This document shows, one piece after another, positions 26,247 through 35,267 of a stretch of DNA of 64,000 nucleotides (the first letter of the stretch is position 1; each line of letters starts with the position of its first letter). A program made the position numbers and the translations under genes. The notes beneath the pieces are model-generated. The model saw nothing but the letters and a program-made list of their open reading frames with translations. It had not been told where the DNA came from and ran no database searches. The stretch is from positions 124,001 to 188,000 of the forward strand of contig NZ_FNVQ01000002.1 in NCBI RefSeq assembly GCF_900108065.1. Direction: 5' to 3'. Origin of the DNA: Marinobacterium lutimaris. GTDB lineage: Bacteria > Pseudomonadota > Gammaproteobacteria > Pseudomonadales > Balneatricaceae.

Positions 26247-27089
26247 GTGAATCCCTATCTGCCTCTCGAGGCCGAAGTGGTGGAGCGGATTCAGGAAACG
26301 CCCACCATCGTCACCCTGCGGCTGCGCCTTACCGATGCCGATGCGCGCCATCGGTTCTACTGCGCGCCTGGGCAGTTCAATATGCTCTACCTTTACGGGG
26401 TGGGTGAAGTGCCTATCTCTATCAAGTCAGGTCCCCAGGGCTTTCTCGATCAGACGCTGCTGCTGGATCACACCATCCGCGCCGTCGGTCGTGTTACCCG
26501 CGCCCTGGTGCGGCTGCAGCCTGGAGACCGTCTGGGACTTCGCGGCCCCTACGGACAGGGCTGGCCGATGCAGCGCGCCCGCGGCCAGGATGTGCATATC
26601 ATCACCGGCGGTCTGGGCTGCGCACCAGCGGTCTCGGTCGTCCATGACCTGATGCGTCAGCGTGAACTCTATGGCCATATTTCCGTGGTTCAGGGCGTGA
26701 AACATGCTGATGATCTGATCTGGCATGAGCAGTATGAGCATTGGTCGCAGCAGCCCGATACCCAGGTACTGCTGGCTGCCGACCAGGCAAGCGCCCGCTG
26801 GCACTGGCATACCGGCATGGTCACAGGCCTGCTGGATAAACTTCGGTTACAACCGGACCGCGCCATCGCATTTCTCTGCGGCCCCGAACCGATGATGCGC
26901 GCCTCTGCCGAACGGCTCATGGAGCTGGGGCTTAATGCGGACCGGATCTGGCTCAGCATGGAGCGCAATATGCAGTGCGCTGTCGGCCACTGCGGCCACT
27001 GCCAGTTCGGCGCCAAGTTTATCTGTCGCGATGGCCCGGTCTTTAATTATCCGCAGGTACGCGACCTGCTCGGTACAAGGGGATTTTGA
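26247..27089 (+). CDS. hydG: Group 3b hydrogenase FAD/NAD(P)-binding gamma subunit
   Basis: A 280-residue ferredoxin-NADP reductase-like subunit. The FAD domain is about residues 1-100 (GQFNMLYLYGVGEVPISI, LRGPYGQGW) and the NAD(P) domain follows (ITGGLGCAPAVSVV, FLCGPEPMM). The C-terminal [2Fe-2S] site is CAVGHCGHCQFGAKFIC. It exchanges electrons with NAD(P)H. Translation starts at GTG 26247, two bases after the hydB stop, with AAGGA upstream. Confidence 0.9.
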   Translation: MNPYLPLEAEVVERIQETPTIVTLRLRLTDADARHRFYCAPGQFNMLYLYGVGEVPISIKSGPQGFLDQTLLLDHTIRAVGRVTRALVRLQPGDRLGLRGPYGQGWPMQRARGQDVHIITGGLGCAPAVSVVHDLMRQRELYGHISVVQGVKHADDLIWHEQYEHWSQQPDTQVLLAADQASARWHWHTGMVTGLLDKLRLQPDRAIAFLCGPEPMMRASAERLMELGLNADRIWLSMERNMQCAVGHCGHCQFGAKFICRDGPVFNYPQVRDLLGTRGF

Positions 27090-27898
27090 TGAAGCCCTTT
27101 GGAGAAAAGCCCCGCATTGCAGTGCATAAGTTCAGCTCCTGCGATGGTTGCCAACTGGCGTTTCTTAATCTGGGCGCAAACCTGATTACGCTAAGCCAGC
27201 GTGTTCAGCTGACTCACTTTCTTGAAGCCGGTCTGGACGCCCCTGACACCCCGGTTGATATCGCCTTTGTTGAGGGCAGCCTGTCCACACCGGATGAAGT
27301 GGAGCGGATCCGTAAGGTACGTGAGAACAGTCGCTATCTGGTCAGTATCGGTGCCTGCGCCACCGCCGGAGGCTTACAGGCGCTACGCAACCTGGATAAC
27401 AAACATGACGAATGGCGTGACGCGATTTACGCCCAGCCCGAATTTATCAACACCCTTAAACATGCGCGCCCCATCGCTCAAGAAGTGCGGGTCGACTACG
27501 AACTCTGGGGCTGCCCGATCAATAGTCGTCAGTTGGTAGCCTGCATCAACGCACTACTGTTCGGCGTGCCGCCGTTCGATAACAGCGAAAAGCTCTGCCT
27601 GGAGTGCAAGCGCCAGCAGAAGGTCTGCGTGATGGTCACCGAAGACAAGCCCTGCCTGGGACCTGTCACCCGCACCGGCTGCGGCGCGCTCTGCCCAAGT
27701 TTTGGACGTGACTGCTACGGTTGCTATGGCCCCTCGGAAAACAGCAATACCCAAAGCCTGAGCCGCCGTTTTGCCGGTATGGGGCTGCTGCCCGATGCCA
27801 TCGCCCGGCGTTTTTTGCTGATCAACAGCGCAAGCCCTGCCTTCAATGAAGCGGGGCTTGCCGCACGAGCAACCGGGGAGGAGAAGGATGGGCAATAA
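27089..27898 (+). CDS. hydD: Group 3b hydrogenase small subunit
   Basis: A 269-residue small subunit holding iron-sulfur clusters. Ligand motifs include FSSCDGCQLAFLNLG (proximal cluster CxxC), GACATAGGLQ, WGCPIN, and a Cys-rich C-terminal part (CLECKRQQKVC, PCLGPVTRTGCGALCPSF, CYGCYGP). There is no Tat signal, so it is cytoplasmic as expected for group 3 enzymes. ATG 27089 shares one base with the hydG stop; AAGGGG is upstream. Confidence 0.9.
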   Translation: MKPFGEKPRIAVHKFSSCDGCQLAFLNLGANLITLSQRVQLTHFLEAGLDAPDTPVDIAFVEGSLSTPDEVERIRKVRENSRYLVSIGACATAGGLQALRNLDNKHDEWRDAIYAQPEFINTLKHARPIAQEVRVDYELWGCPINSRQLVACINALLFGVPPFDNSEKLCLECKRQQKVCVMVTEDKPCLGPVTRTGCGALCPSFGRDCYGCYGPSENSNTQSLSRRFAGMGLLPDAIARRFLLINSASPAFNEAGLAARATGEEKDGQ

Positions 27899-29186
27899 GC
27901 GACGAATACGGATCGATGTTCCGGCGCTGACTCGGGTTGAAGGCGAAGGCTCACTTACCCTTAAGATCGACCAAGGGCGTATTGAACAGTTGCAGCTGTC
28001 GATCTTTGAACCACCGCGCTATTTCGAGAAATTTCTGGAAGGGCGCGCCTGGCATGAAGTGCCGGATATTGTCGCGCGTATATGTGGTATCTGCCCGGTG
28101 GCCTATCAGATGAGTGCAGTTCAGGCACTGGAGATGGCTTTCGACGTCACACCCTCCGACTGGGTCCAGCGCATGCGCCGCCTGTTCTACTGCGGAGAGT
28201 GGATCCAGAGCCATGCTCTGCATATCCACCTGCTGGCCTTGCCCGACTACCTGGGCTTTGACAGCGTGATCGGCATGGCGGAAAAACACCCGGATGAAGC
28301 CCGTCGTGGGCTGGCCCTTCAGGCGCTGGGCAACGAGCTGATTAAGCTGTTTGGCGGACGTTCGGTACACCCGGTGGGCGCTCGTGTCGGGGGCTTTCAC
28401 CATGCACCCGATACCCTAGCCATGGAACGGCTGCATGAAAAGCTACAGCAGCTCAAACCTGAAGCCCAGGCGCTGACGGACTGGTGTGCTTCACTGCCGA
28501 TGCCAGAAGTGGTGGATAACTTTATATCGGTGGCGATGACCAACACCACTGAATACCCCTTTCATACCGGCCGCCTGACCAGCTCGGAGGGCCTGGATAT
28601 TAGCGCCCAGCAATGGGAACAATACTTCCGTGAGGAACAGGCTCCACACTCCACCGCGCTCTGGTCGTTCCTTCATAACAGACCCTACCTGGTCGGCCCC
28701 CTCGCCCGCTTGAACCTCAACAGCACACACCTGCCTGCTTCAATCACTGCAAGACTAAAAAACAAAGGGGTTAGTTTTCCCAGCCAGAACATGTTTCACA
28801 GCATGCTCGCCCGCGCCGTTGAGATCGAGATCGCTATCGAAGAAGCGCTGGCAATCAGCGGCAGCTATCACCTGCCGGACCGCCCCTACATTGAAATCAC
28901 ACCCCGCGAGGGCGTTGGCTACGGCATGACGGAAGCGCCCCGCGGACTGCTCTGGCATCGCTATGAAACCGATGCAAAGGGGCTGATCCACTCAGCGCGT
29001 ATCGTTCCTCCCACCAGCCAGAACCAGGCACGTATCGAGCAGGACCTGCACCATTCACTGCAGGCGTTCGGTCTTGACCGTAGCGAAGAGGAACTGCGGC
29101 TTCATTGCGAAAAGGTGATTCGCAACTACGATCCCTGTATATCCTGCGCCACCCATTTTCTGCAGCTAAAGCTAGAGCGTAGATGA
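27888..29186 (+). CDS. hydA: Group 3b [NiFe] hydrogenase large (catalytic) subunit
   Basis: A 432-residue Ni-Fe catalytic subunit that oxidises H2 or evolves it from NAD(P)H. The L1 motif RICGICP is at residues 64-70 and the L2 motif DPCISCATH at 415-423; together they supply the four Ni/Fe cysteines (66, 69, 417, 420). Nine residues after His423 form the extension removed by a maturation protease, encoded immediately downstream. Starts at ATG 27888 inside the end of hydD (11-base overlap) with GGAGGAGAAGG. The general hyp maturation genes are not in the window. Confidence 0.93.
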   Translation: MGNKRRIRIDVPALTRVEGEGSLTLKIDQGRIEQLQLSIFEPPRYFEKFLEGRAWHEVPDIVARICGICPVAYQMSAVQALEMAFDVTPSDWVQRMRRLFYCGEWIQSHALHIHLLALPDYLGFDSVIGMAEKHPDEARRGLALQALGNELIKLFGGRSVHPVGARVGGFHHAPDTLAMERLHEKLQQLKPEAQALTDWCASLPMPEVVDNFISVAMTNTTEYPFHTGRLTSSEGLDISAQQWEQYFREEQAPHSTALWSFLHNRPYLVGPLARLNLNSTHLPASITARLKNKGVSFPSQNMFHSMLARAVEIEIAIEEALAISGSYHLPDRPYIEITPREGVGYGMTEAPRGLLWHRYETDAKGLIHSARIVPPTSQNQARIEQDLHHSLQAFGLDRSEEELRLHCEKVIRNYDPCISCATHFLQLKLERR

Positions 29187-29713
29187 GCGACAAACTGAAG
29201 ATTATCGGTATCGGCTCACCGAACGGTGATGATCGTCTGGGGTGGACGGTGATCGAACGGCTGTCGGAAAGGCTTGGCGAGAGAAAGGATGTTGAGCTGA
29301 TTGCTCTAGATCGACCCGGTGTCGGGCTGATCGATTATCTGGCGGGTGAAACGGAATGTTGGCTGGTGGATGCGGTGAAAAGCGAGAGGAAAGCCCCCGG
29401 CTGCTACCTGCAACCGGGGCTTGATCAGCTGCTGCAGGCGGGAAGCGCTACAACTGGATCACATGGCGTTGGCCTGGCCGAAGCCCTGAATCTGGCCGGT
29501 ACTCTTGGTCTGCTTCCGCAGCGCCTCGAACTCCACGGCATTACGATCGGCACGACGAATATCGTCGGCCAGGATCTGAGCCTGGCGGTTAACACAGGTG
29601 TTAACAGACTGGTTGAACGCTTTCTTGAGCGCCTGGAAAAAAATCTTGTTCATACAGCAACCTTCAACGGTGGTGTGGGTTCTTTGGGATCGTCATCCGG
29701 ATCATCTGATTGA
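29183..29713 (+). CDS. Hydrogenase maturation protease
   Basis: A 176-residue member of the HyaD/HybD peptidase family that trims the large-subunit C-terminus after Ni insertion. The Ni-sensing GSPNGDDRLGW (Asp in NGDD), CWLVDAVKS (second acidic ligand) and the His in TGSHGVGLAEAL are present. It overlaps hydA by 4 bases. Its 3' end overlaps the convergent ATP-grasp gene by 64 bases; the Gly/Ser-rich tail (GGVGSLGSSSGSSD) falls in the overlap. Confidence 0.9.
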   Translation: MSDKLKIIGIGSPNGDDRLGWTVIERLSERLGERKDVELIALDRPGVGLIDYLAGETECWLVDAVKSERKAPGCYLQPGLDQLLQAGSATTGSHGVGLAEALNLAGTLGLLPQRLELHGITIGTTNIVGQDLSLAVNTGVNRLVERFLERLEKNLVHTATFNGGVGSLGSSSGSSD

Positions 29714-30477
29714 TCCTGTGCGATCAGGTACTCTTTTATCGCTTCCGACACCTTTTCATTCAGCCCCGGCAGGCCGGTATTGCCAAACAGCCGGTTAAAC
29801 TCCAGCACATAGGGATGGCCATCAACCATCGCGATATCGAAGCCGGCGTGATTAACGTCGAGCTTTTTCGCCAGTGTTAACGCCAGCTCAATAGCCGCTG
29901 CGGGCAGAGGCGTCTCTGCATCCACTTTGCCGCCCTGAGACAGGTTATTGTGAAACCCGTCGAAGCCCTGCAAGCGCCAGAAACCGCTGATAACCCGATC
30001 ACCGATGACGATAATCCGCAGATCCCGGTCGATCGGAAGCAGTTCCTGCACGTAAAGCACATCAGTGCGGCTGCGGTATGCGTTCCAATCCTTCTGCGTG
30101 CGTATCAGCCAAACGCCTTGTCCCATCGATGCCTTCGGCAACTTGGCAACAAAAGGCAGTACCATCTGCGACCAGATACGCTCGGCGCCACTCTCGGTAT
30201 TCGGTTCGATCAGCGTCCAGGGCATATTGCCCGGCGCCACCATCTCGAAAGCACGGCTCATCTCAACCTTGTCATGACCGATCATATAGGTCGCCAGACT
30301 GGGAAAGATCCGACTTTTCAAGCCGAAAAGAATACCGCCGAGCTGCCAGTACTCGGGAAAAAGCACCCATTGGGCCTCTGCGATCTCCGCTTTATGGCGA
30401 AACATATGTTCCGGTTTGATATAGCGGACATCCGGCAGGCCAAGCGTACGAAACGCATCAAACGACACGCACTGCAT
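29650..30477 (-). CDS. RimK-like ATP-grasp protein
   Basis: A 275-residue ATP-grasp domain protein that probably ligates an amino acid or similar carboxylate-amine pair. Features: PFVAKLPKASMGQGVWLI (ATP-binding Lys and Gly-rich loop), LYVQELLPIDRDLRIIVIGDRVISGFWR, and the metal-binding FDIAMVDGHPYVLEFNRLFG. Starts at ATG 30477 (GAGAAAA upstream); the frame runs 60 codons further but without similarity. Role unknown; not obviously linked to the hydrogenase. Confidence 0.82.
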   Translation of the reverse strand: MQCVSFDAFRTLGLPDVRYIKPEHMFRHKAEIAEAQWVLFPEYWQLGGILFGLKSRIFPSLATYMIGHDKVEMSRAFEMVAPGNMPWTLIEPNTESGAERIWSQMVLPFVAKLPKASMGQGVWLIRTQKDWNAYRSRTDVLYVQELLPIDRDLRIIVIGDRVISGFWRLQGFDGFHNNLSQGGKVDAETPLPAAAIELALTLAKKLDVNHAGFDIAMVDGHPYVLEFNRLFGNTGLPGLNEKVSEAIKEYLIAQDQSDDPDDDPKEPTPPLKVAV

Positions 30478-30778
30478 TGGATTTTCTCGGATTAGGGCCC
30501 CGCGGCGGATCACCGAAAGGGACGTTAAGCAACTGGACCAGGAACCTGGCCGTAAGGTCAGAAGCGCGGCGAATTGTAAACCCCGACATGGTGGGTTGTC
30601 AGGCTTTTTATTGGTGAAATTTTCTACACCAATTTTAGAAGATTGACTAGTTTTCAATCAGTAGTGGAAGCATTCAGTAGTTTGCTTTCAGCTACTGGAT
30701 TTCGGGGCCAGAATCCCGATTCAACCTCCGTTCTATTCTTGATAGACTCGAGTTCATCATATCCTTTTTCTTCCCAGG
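30478..30778. promoter_or_regulatory. Intergenic region upstream of ATP-grasp gene
   Basis: About 300 bases containing the ATP-grasp promoter on the minus strand. An imperfect TTGACTAGTTTTCAATCAGTAG segment near 30645 is AT-rich, but I find no confident promoter. Confidence 0.3.
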
Positions 30779-30815
30779 CCGGTGGTTGGCGACACGCCTC
30801 ACCGGTCTTTTTTCG
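30779..30815 (+). terminator. Terminator-like hairpin near tetR 3' end
   Basis: CCGGTG ... GGCG acac CGCC-like inner pairing ... CACCGG followed by TCTTTTTT on the plus strand. It sits just beyond the tetR stop (minus), so the T-tract orientation favours an unannotated plus-strand transcript or a symmetrical role. Confidence 0.5.
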
Positions 30816-30823
30816 TTCGCTCG

Positions 30824-31468
30824 TCAGAGCTCTTTGATCCTCGTGCCATCAAGGAATATGGCAATTCCCTGCTCCAGGCTTTTTTCCGGCAGATCTGGCG
30901 GGTAAGCGACGCCGAACAGAGCCTGCTGATGCCAGGGCTCCTTGATCAGATCGATGAACTGCCCTGCTGCAAGCTCGCAGCTGTCGACTTTCAGGCGTCC
31001 TTTATCGGCCTGGCTGCGCAGAAACTCGGTTAGCCGGCTACGCACCCTTTCAGGGCCGTTAGCGTAGAAAATCCGCTGAATATCTTCACGGTCAGCGCCA
31101 TTGACCGATATCACCAGACGAAACAGCGCGATCGCGTGGGGAGTATTAATCTGTTCAATGAAGCGGCGACCAAAGCTTCTCAACCCCTCTTCCAGACCGT
31201 CATGCCATACGACACGATCATCGACGCTGTCGAAGAGGTCGTTGGTAGCCTGCTGCATCATCGCTTCAAACAGGCCCAGCTTGTTACCAAAGCAGCGATA
31301 GAGCGTGCTCATGGAACCGCCGGCCCGTTTCATGATTTCGCCGATACTGGCGTTTTCGAAGCCCTGCTCGAGAAACACCTCGCGGGCCGCATCCAGAATT
31401 CGCCGCTGGCGTTCACGCCCTTTCGGAGTCATCGCCTGGTTGTCGTTACACTGTTCGGGATTACTCAT
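30824..31468 (-). CDS. TetR/AcrR-family regulator
   Basis: A 214-residue repressor. The N-terminal HTH is clear: RILDAAREVFLEQGFENASIGEIMKRAG, then STLYRCFGNKLGLFEAMM. The C-terminal ligand domain resembles the AefR-like type. It is divergent from the Bcr/CflA pump, with a 17-base perfect-arm palindrome between them, so it most likely represses the pump. Start ATG 31468 with GGAAAAG upstream; the longer frame is less likely. Confidence 0.9.
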   Translation of the reverse strand: MSNPEQCNDNQAMTPKGRERQRRILDAAREVFLEQGFENASIGEIMKRAGGSMSTLYRCFGNKLGLFEAMMQQATNDLFDSVDDRVVWHDGLEEGLRSFGRRFIEQINTPHAIALFRLVISVNGADREDIQRIFYANGPERVRSRLTEFLRSQADKGRLKVDSCELAAGQFIDLIKEPWHQQALFGVAYPPDLPEKSLEQGIAIFLDGTRIKEL

Positions 31469-31581
31469 ACTTTTCCACCGGTCGGGCGTCCGTGCTGACA
31501 TAAATCCGAATTAGCCATGCGTTATAACCGCACCTTTATACCAGAGCGCCAAGGTCAGATACTGGACGCAGATCAATAGTG

Positions 31582-31598
31582 TAATGTATATTACATTA
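31582..31598. promoter_or_regulatory. Probable TetR operator palindrome
   Basis: TAATGTA-TAT-TACATTA, a 17-base inverted repeat with perfect 7-base arms, in the 279-base gap between tetR and the pump gene. Typical of TetR operators overlapping divergent promoters. Confidence 0.7.
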
Positions 31599-31747
31599 TC
31601 ATTTTACCCCGAAGCACAGGTCTTGGGCCGCCCATAACGATATCCAGGCCCGCCAATTAAACCTTCAGTGCCGCTTCACCACCAACGTTCGCTTACTCCG
31701 GCTTTTCCACCCAAGGCGCCGGAGCTTTCACTTTTTCGGAGTCATGA

Positions 31748-32953
31748 ATGACAGCAGGCATTAAAAGCCTACATATACCCGGCTTTCTCTTTATTCTGGC
31801 GGCACTGACAGCGTTGGCACCGCTGGCCACCGATGCTTATCTACCGGCGGTACCCACCATCGCCGAGTCACTGGGAGCCAGTGTGCATCAGGTAGAACTG
31901 TCTATCAGCTTCTTTCTGCTCGGGTTTTCTCTCGGCCAGCTGTTCGGCGGCCCCTTCTCCGATCACTTCGGCCGTCGCGTGGGTATCTTCACCGGCCTTA
32001 GCCTGTTTCTTACCGGCTCGCTGGCGATCATGTTTACGCCCAACGTGGAGTGGCTCTGGTGTTTCCGTATTCTGCAGGCCCTGGGAGGCGGCATGACCGT
32101 GGTGAACACCCCGGCTATTGTGCGTGACCTTTATAGTGGTCGCGAGAGCGCGCAGACACTGTCACGTATGGCCGTGATTCTGATGCTGGCACCGCTGATG
32201 GCGCCGATCCTGGGTAGCCTGGTGCTGCAAACGCTGGGCTGGCACATGATCTTCGGTTTGCTGTTGATCTACGGTGCCATTATCGCCGTCGTGATTTACC
32301 GCTCTCTGCCAGAAACCCGAGTGGTGCAGAAAGATCGGCCCAATGCGATCAGGCGCTACTGGATGGTATTGAAGAACCGCCATGCCGTGGGATACCTGGC
32401 ATCCGCCTGTTTCGGCTACGGCAGTCTGTTTGCTTTTATCACCAGCTCGCCGTCGGTGTACATGGGATATTTCAACCTGTCAGAGTCGGTCTACCCTTTC
32501 GCGTTCGGCGCCAACGTTTTCTCGGTACTGGTGATGAACAAGCTCAACATCCGCCTGCTGGGTAAACACGCGCCCCGTAAGTTGTTACTGGGCGGCCAGG
32601 TGGTCCAGTTGATTACAGGCGCGGCGCTGTTACTGTTCGTTGCCCTTGGCGGCGACTCACTGAACATTTTCCTGTTTATTCCGCTGGTGATGCTGTTCTT
32701 TGGCTGCCACGGTCTGGTCAGCGCCAACTCCATGGCCGGGATCACCGACTTTTTCCCGCGTAACAGCGCTACGGCCACGGCGCTCATGGGTGCCTGCGGC
32801 TTTGCCTTCGGTTCTCTTGCGGGCTCAGTTGCCAGCCTGTTTGCGGATGGCACACCTCTGCCGATGACCCTGGTGATGTTTGGCTGCGCCCTGCTCGCAC
32901 CGGCGATCCGCCTGTTACTGCAGATGGGGCCGGCACCAGAGCCGGCCGAATAA
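31748..32953 (+). CDS. Bcr/CflA-family drug efflux MFS pump
   Basis: A 401-residue, 12-helix inner-membrane proton antiporter. The opening ALAPLATDAYLPAVPTIAESLG is diagnostic for Bcr/CflA, and signature A is GGPFSDHFGRRVGIF. Relatives export chloramphenicol, bicyclomycin or related compounds. Control by the divergent TetR protein is likely. It converges with the ggpPS gene over a shared hairpin. Confidence 0.92.
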   Translation: MTAGIKSLHIPGFLFILAALTALAPLATDAYLPAVPTIAESLGASVHQVELSISFFLLGFSLGQLFGGPFSDHFGRRVGIFTGLSLFLTGSLAIMFTPNVEWLWCFRILQALGGGMTVVNTPAIVRDLYSGRESAQTLSRMAVILMLAPLMAPILGSLVLQTLGWHMIFGLLLIYGAIIAVVIYRSLPETRVVQKDRPNAIRRYWMVLKNRHAVGYLASACFGYGSLFAFITSSPSVYMGYFNLSESVYPFAFGANVFSVLVMNKLNIRLLGKHAPRKLLLGGQVVQLITGAALLLFVALGGDSLNIFLFIPLVMLFFGCHGLVSANSMAGITDFFPRNSATATALMGACGFAFGSLAGSVASLFADGTPLPMTLVMFGCALLAPAIRLLLQMGPAPEPAE

Positions 32954-32966
32954 ACCATATTCGACC

Positions 32967-32997
32967 CACTCCGGCGGGCTCAAGTCAGGCCGGAGTG
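32967..32997. terminator. Bidirectional hairpin between convergent genes
   Basis: CACTCCGGC ... GCCGGAGTG, a perfect 9-base stem with a 13-base loop, placed after the pump stop and overlapping the stop codon of the ggpPS gene (32985). No long T-tract. Confidence 0.6.
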
Positions 32998-35267
32998 ATC
33001 AACGCATCCATTTCGCTCGGCTCCGGTTTTTTCTCTTCGTTTCGCGCCCCGGCAATAAACTCCGCCCCCCAACGACGGATATCGTGATAGGTGACGATAT
33101 CGTAAAGCAGGCGGATACGGGTGGCGGCTTCGCTCGGCGTCATTACCAGCCCCTGGTAACAGCGTTCCGCCAGATCATGCAGATCGTGCGGGTTGGTCAG
33201 CAGCGCGCCATGCAGCTCGGCTGCCGCTCCGGTAAATTCCGAAAGCACCAGACGACCCGCACCTTCTGTGAGCCCCTGAATCGCGACAAACTCTTTAGCG
33301 ACCAAGTTCAGGCCATCACGCAGCGGTGTGATCCACATGACGTCAGCACGCTCATAAAAAGCGGTCAGCTGCTGCATCGGGAAACCGCGGTAGTAGTAAC
33401 GGATCGGCGTCCAGCCCACCTGTGCAAAGCGTCCGTTGATACGCCCCACCGCCTGCTCGATATCCGCCACCAATTCCTGGTAAACCTTGATCTCCTGCGC
33501 CGCCGGCACACAGATGATCACCAGGGTGACCTCATTGAGCATATCCGGGTGGGCATCGAGCATCTTCTCGAACGCCAGCAGTTTCGGTAGCACGCCTTTG
33601 GTGTAATCCAGACGTTCAACCGAGAGAATCACCTGCCCATCCCCTTTGACACCTACATCCTCTTCCAGCAGACGCTTCTGCTTGCGATAGGCACGGGAAT
33701 CCAACGCCTGCTTCATCCGGTCGATATCCAGACCGACCGGATGGGCGCCCAGGCGAATGGTACGGTGAGTCGTCTCGATCTCTGTGGTCATTTCACCAAG
33801 GCCAGCCGCACAGCCATAGGTCAAAAAGCGCGGCGCACAGGGCTGACGCTCCTGCACCTGAAACGGCATCACGCCACGTACCACATCGACAAAGTTTTCC
33901 ACCTGGCGCGGGATATGGAAGCCGACATAGTCGCATTGCAGCAAGCTGCCAACGATCTCTCGACGCCAGGGCACCACGTTGAAGATATCCGCGGAGGGGA
34001 AGTGAGTATGGTGGAAGAAGGCGATCTTGAGATCCGGGCGCCGCTCACGCAGGTACGCCGGTACCATCCAGAGGTTGTAATCATGGATCCAGACCAGAGC
34101 GCCCTCGGCAGCTTCCTCGGCGGCCTTTTCAGCAAACTTGCGGTTCACCTCGCAGAACACCTCCCAATGATCCTCACGGAACTCCGCGCGCTCCCAGAAG
34201 GTGTGCAGCATGGGCCAGAACGCTTCCTTGGAGAAACGCTTGTAGAAGATATCCACATCTTCCTTGAGCAGTGGAACACGGGAGCAGATCAGGTTGGGGT
34301 AGGCCTCTTTGTCGACGCTGGTATGCGTAACAAAAGGTTCTTCGGTGCCATCATCGATACTCCAGGCGATCCAGGCGCCTCGGGTACCATCGCCAAAGAA
34401 GCTGAGCAGCGTGGGCAGAATACCATTGGGGGAACTGTGCGGCTGGCGTCGAACCTTGCCCTTCTCACGCACCTCTTCATAGGGCAGACGATGATAGACC
34501 ATCACCAGATCCGAGGTACCGCGTTCGGTGTCATCGAACCCCTCATGAGCCACACCCTGAGGCCCGAGGAAGCCGAAATGGCTCATCGCTTCAAGGATCC
34601 CGCCACAGCCGGGCTCCTCCGTATGCAGAATCCAGGCGTTCTTCTCGGTCGCTTCCAGCAGGCTCTGCTCAGAGCCACCGACACAGACTCCCTTGAAGGT
34701 ACCATCGAGCATCGGCAGATCATTCAGGGTATCGCCGGCACAGAGCACATCATCCGGGTGCTCCTCCATGAAACTAACCAGGCGGCTCAAGGTAGCGCCC
34801 TTATTGGCACCTTTGGGCAGAAAGTCCAGGTAGTAGTTGGAGGAGTACAGCAAGTCGCAGCCGAGATCCTTTGCGATCTGGCGTACTTCATCCGTCACCG
34901 CATCACGCTCACAGAACCAGGAGCAGCGACGGGTCTGAGGCACTTCCTGACGGCGAATGTTTTCGAATTTTTCCATCGCCTGCACGATCGGGAACTCGCC
35001 GGGCCAATTCTGCTCGATCTGCTCCAGCAACTCAGAGACAGGCTGCAACGTGGCCCCATCGATCACAGTCGCCCCCACATCACAAATGATGTACTCCGGC
35101 TCGGGAATCCCAGGGTCTGACAACAGCGGCATCACCGCCTCCAGGCCACGCCCGGTGACAAAGACCAGACGAATGCCGGGGTGAGCATTGATCAGTTGAT
35201 AAAGACGAGCCCGGTCGTCAGGATTGCCGCTAAGAAACGTACCATCCAGATCGGTCGCTAAAATCAT
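32985..35267 (-). CDS. ggpPS: Bifunctional glucosylglycerol-phosphate phosphatase/synthase
   Basis: A 760-residue fusion. The N-terminal HAD-type phosphatase is about residues 1-250: DLDGT nucleophile at 6-10, VFVTGRG, and late CAGDTLNDLPML. The C-terminal part is a GT20 glycosyltransferase (from about 290), with HDYNLW, LDYTKGVLPKL and PLRDGLNLVAKEF. The order phosphatase-then-synthase is that of GgpPS enzymes of Azotobacter and marine Pseudomonas, which make glucosylglycerol from ADP-glucose and glycerol-3-phosphate. A trehalose-phosphate synthase fusion is the alternative; the HAD-first order argues against it. Likely osmotically induced. Confidence 0.85.
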   Translation of the reverse strand: MILATDLDGTFLSGNPDDRARLYQLINAHPGIRLVFVTGRGLEAVMPLLSDPGIPEPEYIICDVGATVIDGATLQPVSELLEQIEQNWPGEFPIVQAMEKFENIRRQEVPQTRRCSWFCERDAVTDEVRQIAKDLGCDLLYSSNYYLDFLPKGANKGATLSRLVSFMEEHPDDVLCAGDTLNDLPMLDGTFKGVCVGGSEQSLLEATEKNAWILHTEEPGCGGILEAMSHFGFLGPQGVAHEGFDDTERGTSDLVMVYHRLPYEEVREKGKVRRQPHSSPNGILPTLLSFFGDGTRGAWIAWSIDDGTEEPFVTHTSVDKEAYPNLICSRVPLLKEDVDIFYKRFSKEAFWPMLHTFWERAEFREDHWEVFCEVNRKFAEKAAEEAAEGALVWIHDYNLWMVPAYLRERRPDLKIAFFHHTHFPSADIFNVVPWRREIVGSLLQCDYVGFHIPRQVENFVDVVRGVMPFQVQERQPCAPRFLTYGCAAGLGEMTTEIETTHRTIRLGAHPVGLDIDRMKQALDSRAYRKQKRLLEEDVGVKGDGQVILSVERLDYTKGVLPKLLAFEKMLDAHPDMLNEVTLVIICVPAAQEIKVYQELVADIEQAVGRINGRFAQVGWTPIRYYYRGFPMQQLTAFYERADVMWITPLRDGLNLVAKEFVAIQGLTEGAGRLVLSEFTGAAAELHGALLTNPHDLHDLAERCYQGLVMTPSEAATRIRLLYDIVTYHDIRRWGAEFIAGARNEEKKPEPSEMDALITPA

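Noticed and set aside
33741-35120. 459-codon plus-strand frame opposite ggpPS
   Set aside because: Antisense shadow of a certain gene with no RBS or domain.
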